The notes below the pieces were generated by a model. The model saw only the letters and a list, made by a program, of their open reading frames with translations, did no database searches and was not told the origin of the DNA. A DNA stretch of 8,015 nt, taken from JAYVJM01 sp043769275. Lineage in GTDB: Bacteria > Pseudomonadota > Gammaproteobacteria > Pseudomonadales > UBA7239. Both the position numbers and the translations under genes were made by a program. Where the stretch lies: NCBI GenBank assembly GCA_043769275.1, contig JAYVJM010000106.1, positions 1-8,015 on the forward strand, read 5' to 3'. Below, piece after piece: positions 6,362 through 8,015 of this stretch (within the stretch, counting starts at the first letter, position 1; each line of letters begins with the position of its first letter).

Positions 6362-7651
6362 TTGGAAAATATAAGTACAGGCTCCCTGCTAATTGCCTTG
6401 GGATGCCTTTTATTGGTGTCGGCATTTTTTTCCGCAGCAGAAACCGGCATGGTGTCGTTGAATCGTTATCGTTTGCGGCATCTCATTAAAAGCCATCACC
6501 GTGGCGCGAAGCTATCCAATAGCCTTCTTGAGCGGCCAGACCGTTTTTTTGGCGTGGTTCTAATTGGCAATACATTTGCCAACAGTGCTGCAGCGGCGCT
6601 GACCGCTGTCTTGGGTCTTCGCGTTGGTGGTGATGCTGGTTTTGCTGTTGCGACAGTCGCGATCACCATGATGACACTGATTTTGAGCGAAATTACGCCA
6701 AAAACACTGGCTGCGCTGCATCCTGAGCGCATTGCTTTCCCTGCGAGTTACGTACTCGTTCCTCTGTTAAAAGTGTTATCACCGTTGGTGTGGTTTGCCA
6801 ACATTATGTCGAACGGCCTGCTGCGCCTATTTAGGGTCAGTATACACAACAACAGCAATGACCAACTGACACCGGATGAACTGCGCACTGTGGTGCGCGA
6901 ATCTGGAAAAATGATTTCGCCGCGCTACCGTGGCATGTTGCTTAATATTCTCGATCTTGGACAGATGACCGTGCAGGACATTATGGTGCCGCGCACGCAG
7001 GTCGCTGGAATAGATCTAGACAGGTCTGATCATGAAATATCTCAATTGCTGCAAGAGTGTGATTACACGCGCATACCCGTTTATAAAGGTGAAATAAATA
7101 ACGTTATTGGTATTTTGCACGTGCGTAAAATTGTCCAGTGGGTGGAGGAAAAAAACCGCAAAGGCGATTTGCGTGAATTTATTATCGCCAATATGCGCGA
7201 GCCGTATTTTGTACCAGAAACCACGCCGCTAAATGTGCAGCTTCTGAACTTTCAGAAAGAAAAAAGACGCATCGCGCTGGTCGTGGATGAATATAGTGAT
7301 GTGCAAGGCGTTGTAGCTTTGGAAGATATTTTGGAAGAAATTGTCGGTGAGTTTACGAGCAATATCAGTGAGGCTGGGAACGATATTCAGCGCTTGGCGG
7401 CGGGACGTGTGCAAATCGACTGTAGTGCCAATATTCGCGCCATTAACCGCTATTTGGATTGGGAGCTTCCGGCGCATGGTGGCGCACGTACTCTCAATGG
7501 GCTGATTGTGAATCACTTGGGTGCTATTCCAAGCGGCAATGTGTGCTTTAACATAGCCGGACACTATTTTGAAACGCAGGCTGTCGCAGACAATCGTATC
7601 CAGAGCGTGATTGTTTTTGATAAAAGCGCGAATAAGACGCAAATAAATTGA
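6362..7651 (+). CDS. corB: DUF21-CBS-CorC/HlyC membrane protein of the CNNM/CorB family (YfjD-like)
   Basis: Inner-membrane protein of the CorB/CNNM family, linked to Mg2+/Co2+ transport or resistance; older annotations say 'hemolysin'. Order over 429 residues: DUF21 membrane domain (about 5-185, with the FFSAAETGMVSLNRYRLRHL and SEITPKTLAAL motifs), a linker helix with DELRTVVRESG, a CBS pair (about 205-330, containing DIMVPRTQV, RIPVYKG and LVVDEYSDVQGVVALEDILE), and a CorC_HlyC domain (about 345-425, with ARTLNGLI). Length matches E. coli YfjD (about 428). The start is TTG: an in-frame TGA lies at 6347-6349, GAGG is at 6348-6351 ten bases upstream, and the translation MENIST... lines up with YfjD's MEHIST... 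as remembered. ATG at 6354 is out of frame and gives only six codons. It probably has no partner here other than the short membrane gene 46 bases downstream. Transport direction and ion are inferred from the family. Confidence 0.92.
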   Translation: MENISTGSLLIALGCLLLVSAFFSAAETGMVSLNRYRLRHLIKSHHRGAKLSNSLLERPDRFFGVVLIGNTFANSAAAALTAVLGLRVGGDAGFAVATVAITMMTLILSEITPKTLAALHPERIAFPASYVLVPLLKVLSPLVWFANIMSNGLLRLFRVSIHNNSNDQLTPDELRTVVRESGKMISPRYRGMLLNILDLGQMTVQDIMVPRTQVAGIDLDRSDHEISQLLQECDYTRIPVYKGEINNVIGILHVRKIVQWVEEKNRKGDLREFIIANMREPYFVPETTPLNVQLLNFQKEKRRIALVVDEYSDVQGVVALEDILEEIVGEFTSNISEAGNDIQRLAAGRVQIDCSANIRAINRYLDWELPAHGGARTLNGLIVNHLGAIPSGNVCFNIAGHYFETQAVADNRIQSVIVFDKSANKTQIN

Positions 7652-7697
7652 TCGTCAAGATAAGAAAAAACAACTATACAAGGAAAGGTGTCAGCGT

Positions 7698-7940
7698 ATG
7701 ACTTGGTTTTTATTATTTGCTCCTATTCTTTTCTGTGCTTGGCGTAGTTATCGCAAAGGGCTTTTTATGGCGATAATTTCGTTGTGCGTACTGGCTGTTG
7801 CTTATTGGATCAGTTGGGAATTTGCACCGAAAATCGCCCTTTATGTCACTACAAAAGGCGGTTTGATTGGAATACTGGTGGCAGTGGTGGTGGGCGTGCT
7901 CTTGTTTTTCTTATGTACTGATGTTACGCAGCCGCCCTAA
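7698..7940 (+). CDS. short CvpA-like membrane protein, probably truncated
   Basis: An 80-residue hydrophobic protein with three likely membrane segments (about 2-15, 22-42 and 54-73). The WRSYRKGLFMAIISLCVLAVAYWISWEFAP stretch resembles the start of CvpA-family proteins (a small residue or aromatic, then RxG, then a membrane helix ending with a small/aromatic pattern), followed by a third helix GGLIGILVAVVVGVLLFFL. CvpA-family proteins are normally 160 residues or more, so about half is missing. The last eight residues (CTDVTQPP) do not look like a continuing helix, and no frame after 7940 restores a CvpA-like sequence. A strong AGGAAAGG site (7681-7688) nine bases before the ATG argues it was a real gene start. 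It follows corB by 46 bases and may be co-transcribed. It could instead be a genuine small membrane protein of unknown function. Confidence 0.6.
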   Translation: MTWFLLFAPILFCAWRSYRKGLFMAIISLCVLAVAYWISWEFAPKIALYVTTKGGLIGILVAVVVGVLLFFLCTDVTQPP

Positions 7941-8015
7941 ATTGCTGAAGTTCTGCATAGGCGGCTCGCGATGCGTTGATGAGTAATTTCCGACAAAGCG
8001 CGAAGGGATTGAGCT
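7924..8015 (-). CDS. 3' end of an unidentified minus-strand gene, possibly from an inserted element (partial)
   Basis: On the minus strand one frame is open from the right edge to a TAA at 7926-7924. It reads 29 residues: LNPFALCRKLLINASRAAYA followed by ELQQFRAAA. The alanine/arginine-rich helical composition looks protein-like, but I do not recognise the family. It is convergent with the CvpA-like ORF and overlaps its last 17 bases, which is what a mobile element inserted into a gene would give, with its gene ending close to its terminal repeat. A second minus frame (AQSLRALSEITHQRIASRLC...) is also open for 25 codons from the edge, so the choice of frame is not certain. Confidence 0.35.
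   Translation of the reverse strand, partial: LNPFALCRKLLINASRAAYAELQQFRAAA

Noticed and set aside
5947..6450. 167-codon minus-strand ORF across trxA and the start of corB
   Set aside because: It is antisense to two well-supported genes, has low-complexity composition and no recognisable motif.

Overview
The window looks like a core chromosomal segment of a gammaproteobacterium. Thioredoxin, the DUF21/CBS protein and Kup all read close to the enterobacterial/pseudomonad versions, codon use is even, and GC looks moderate (judged by eye, not computed). Every well-supported gene is on the + strand. The species cannot be named from this sequence.

Layout, left to right. Positions 1-312 are a leader region with a candidate promoter. 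Next come cioA and cioB (313-2696), which overlap by 4 bases and encode a short-Q-loop, cyanide-insensitive type of cytochrome bd quinol oxidase. A hairpin plus T-tract fills the gap to kup (2795-4675), a full-length Kup-family K+ transporter. Between kup and the next gene lies the decayed 3' end of an IS6-family insertion sequence: a frameshifted transposase C-terminus and a degraded right terminal repeat (about 4691-4937). Then come bluB (5,6-dimethylbenzimidazole synthase, the lower ligand of vitamin B12), a thioredoxin with its own candidate promoter, and a CorB/YfjD-type DUF21-CBS-CorC membrane protein that starts with TTG. At the right edge a short CvpA-like membrane ORF appears to lose its C-terminal part, just where an unidentified minus-strand reading frame enters from outside the window. 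This suggests a second insertion or rearrangement boundary.

How the genes relate. cioAB form one enzyme: quinol oxidation and O2 reduction at the inner membrane. Kup and the CorB-like protein concern cation homeostasis (K+ uptake, Mg2+/Co2+ handling). BluB uses O2 and reduced FMN to make the B12 lower ligand. Thioredoxin is general disulfide reduction. Apart from cioAB nothing indicates a dedicated multi-gene system; the rest is a run of housekeeping genes with two scars of mobile-element activity. I found no convincing undescribed system. The observations most worth checking are the IS6 scar, the broken CvpA-like gene at the right edge, and the structured spacer in front of kup. No tRNA, rRNA, CRISPR array or riboswitch was recognised.
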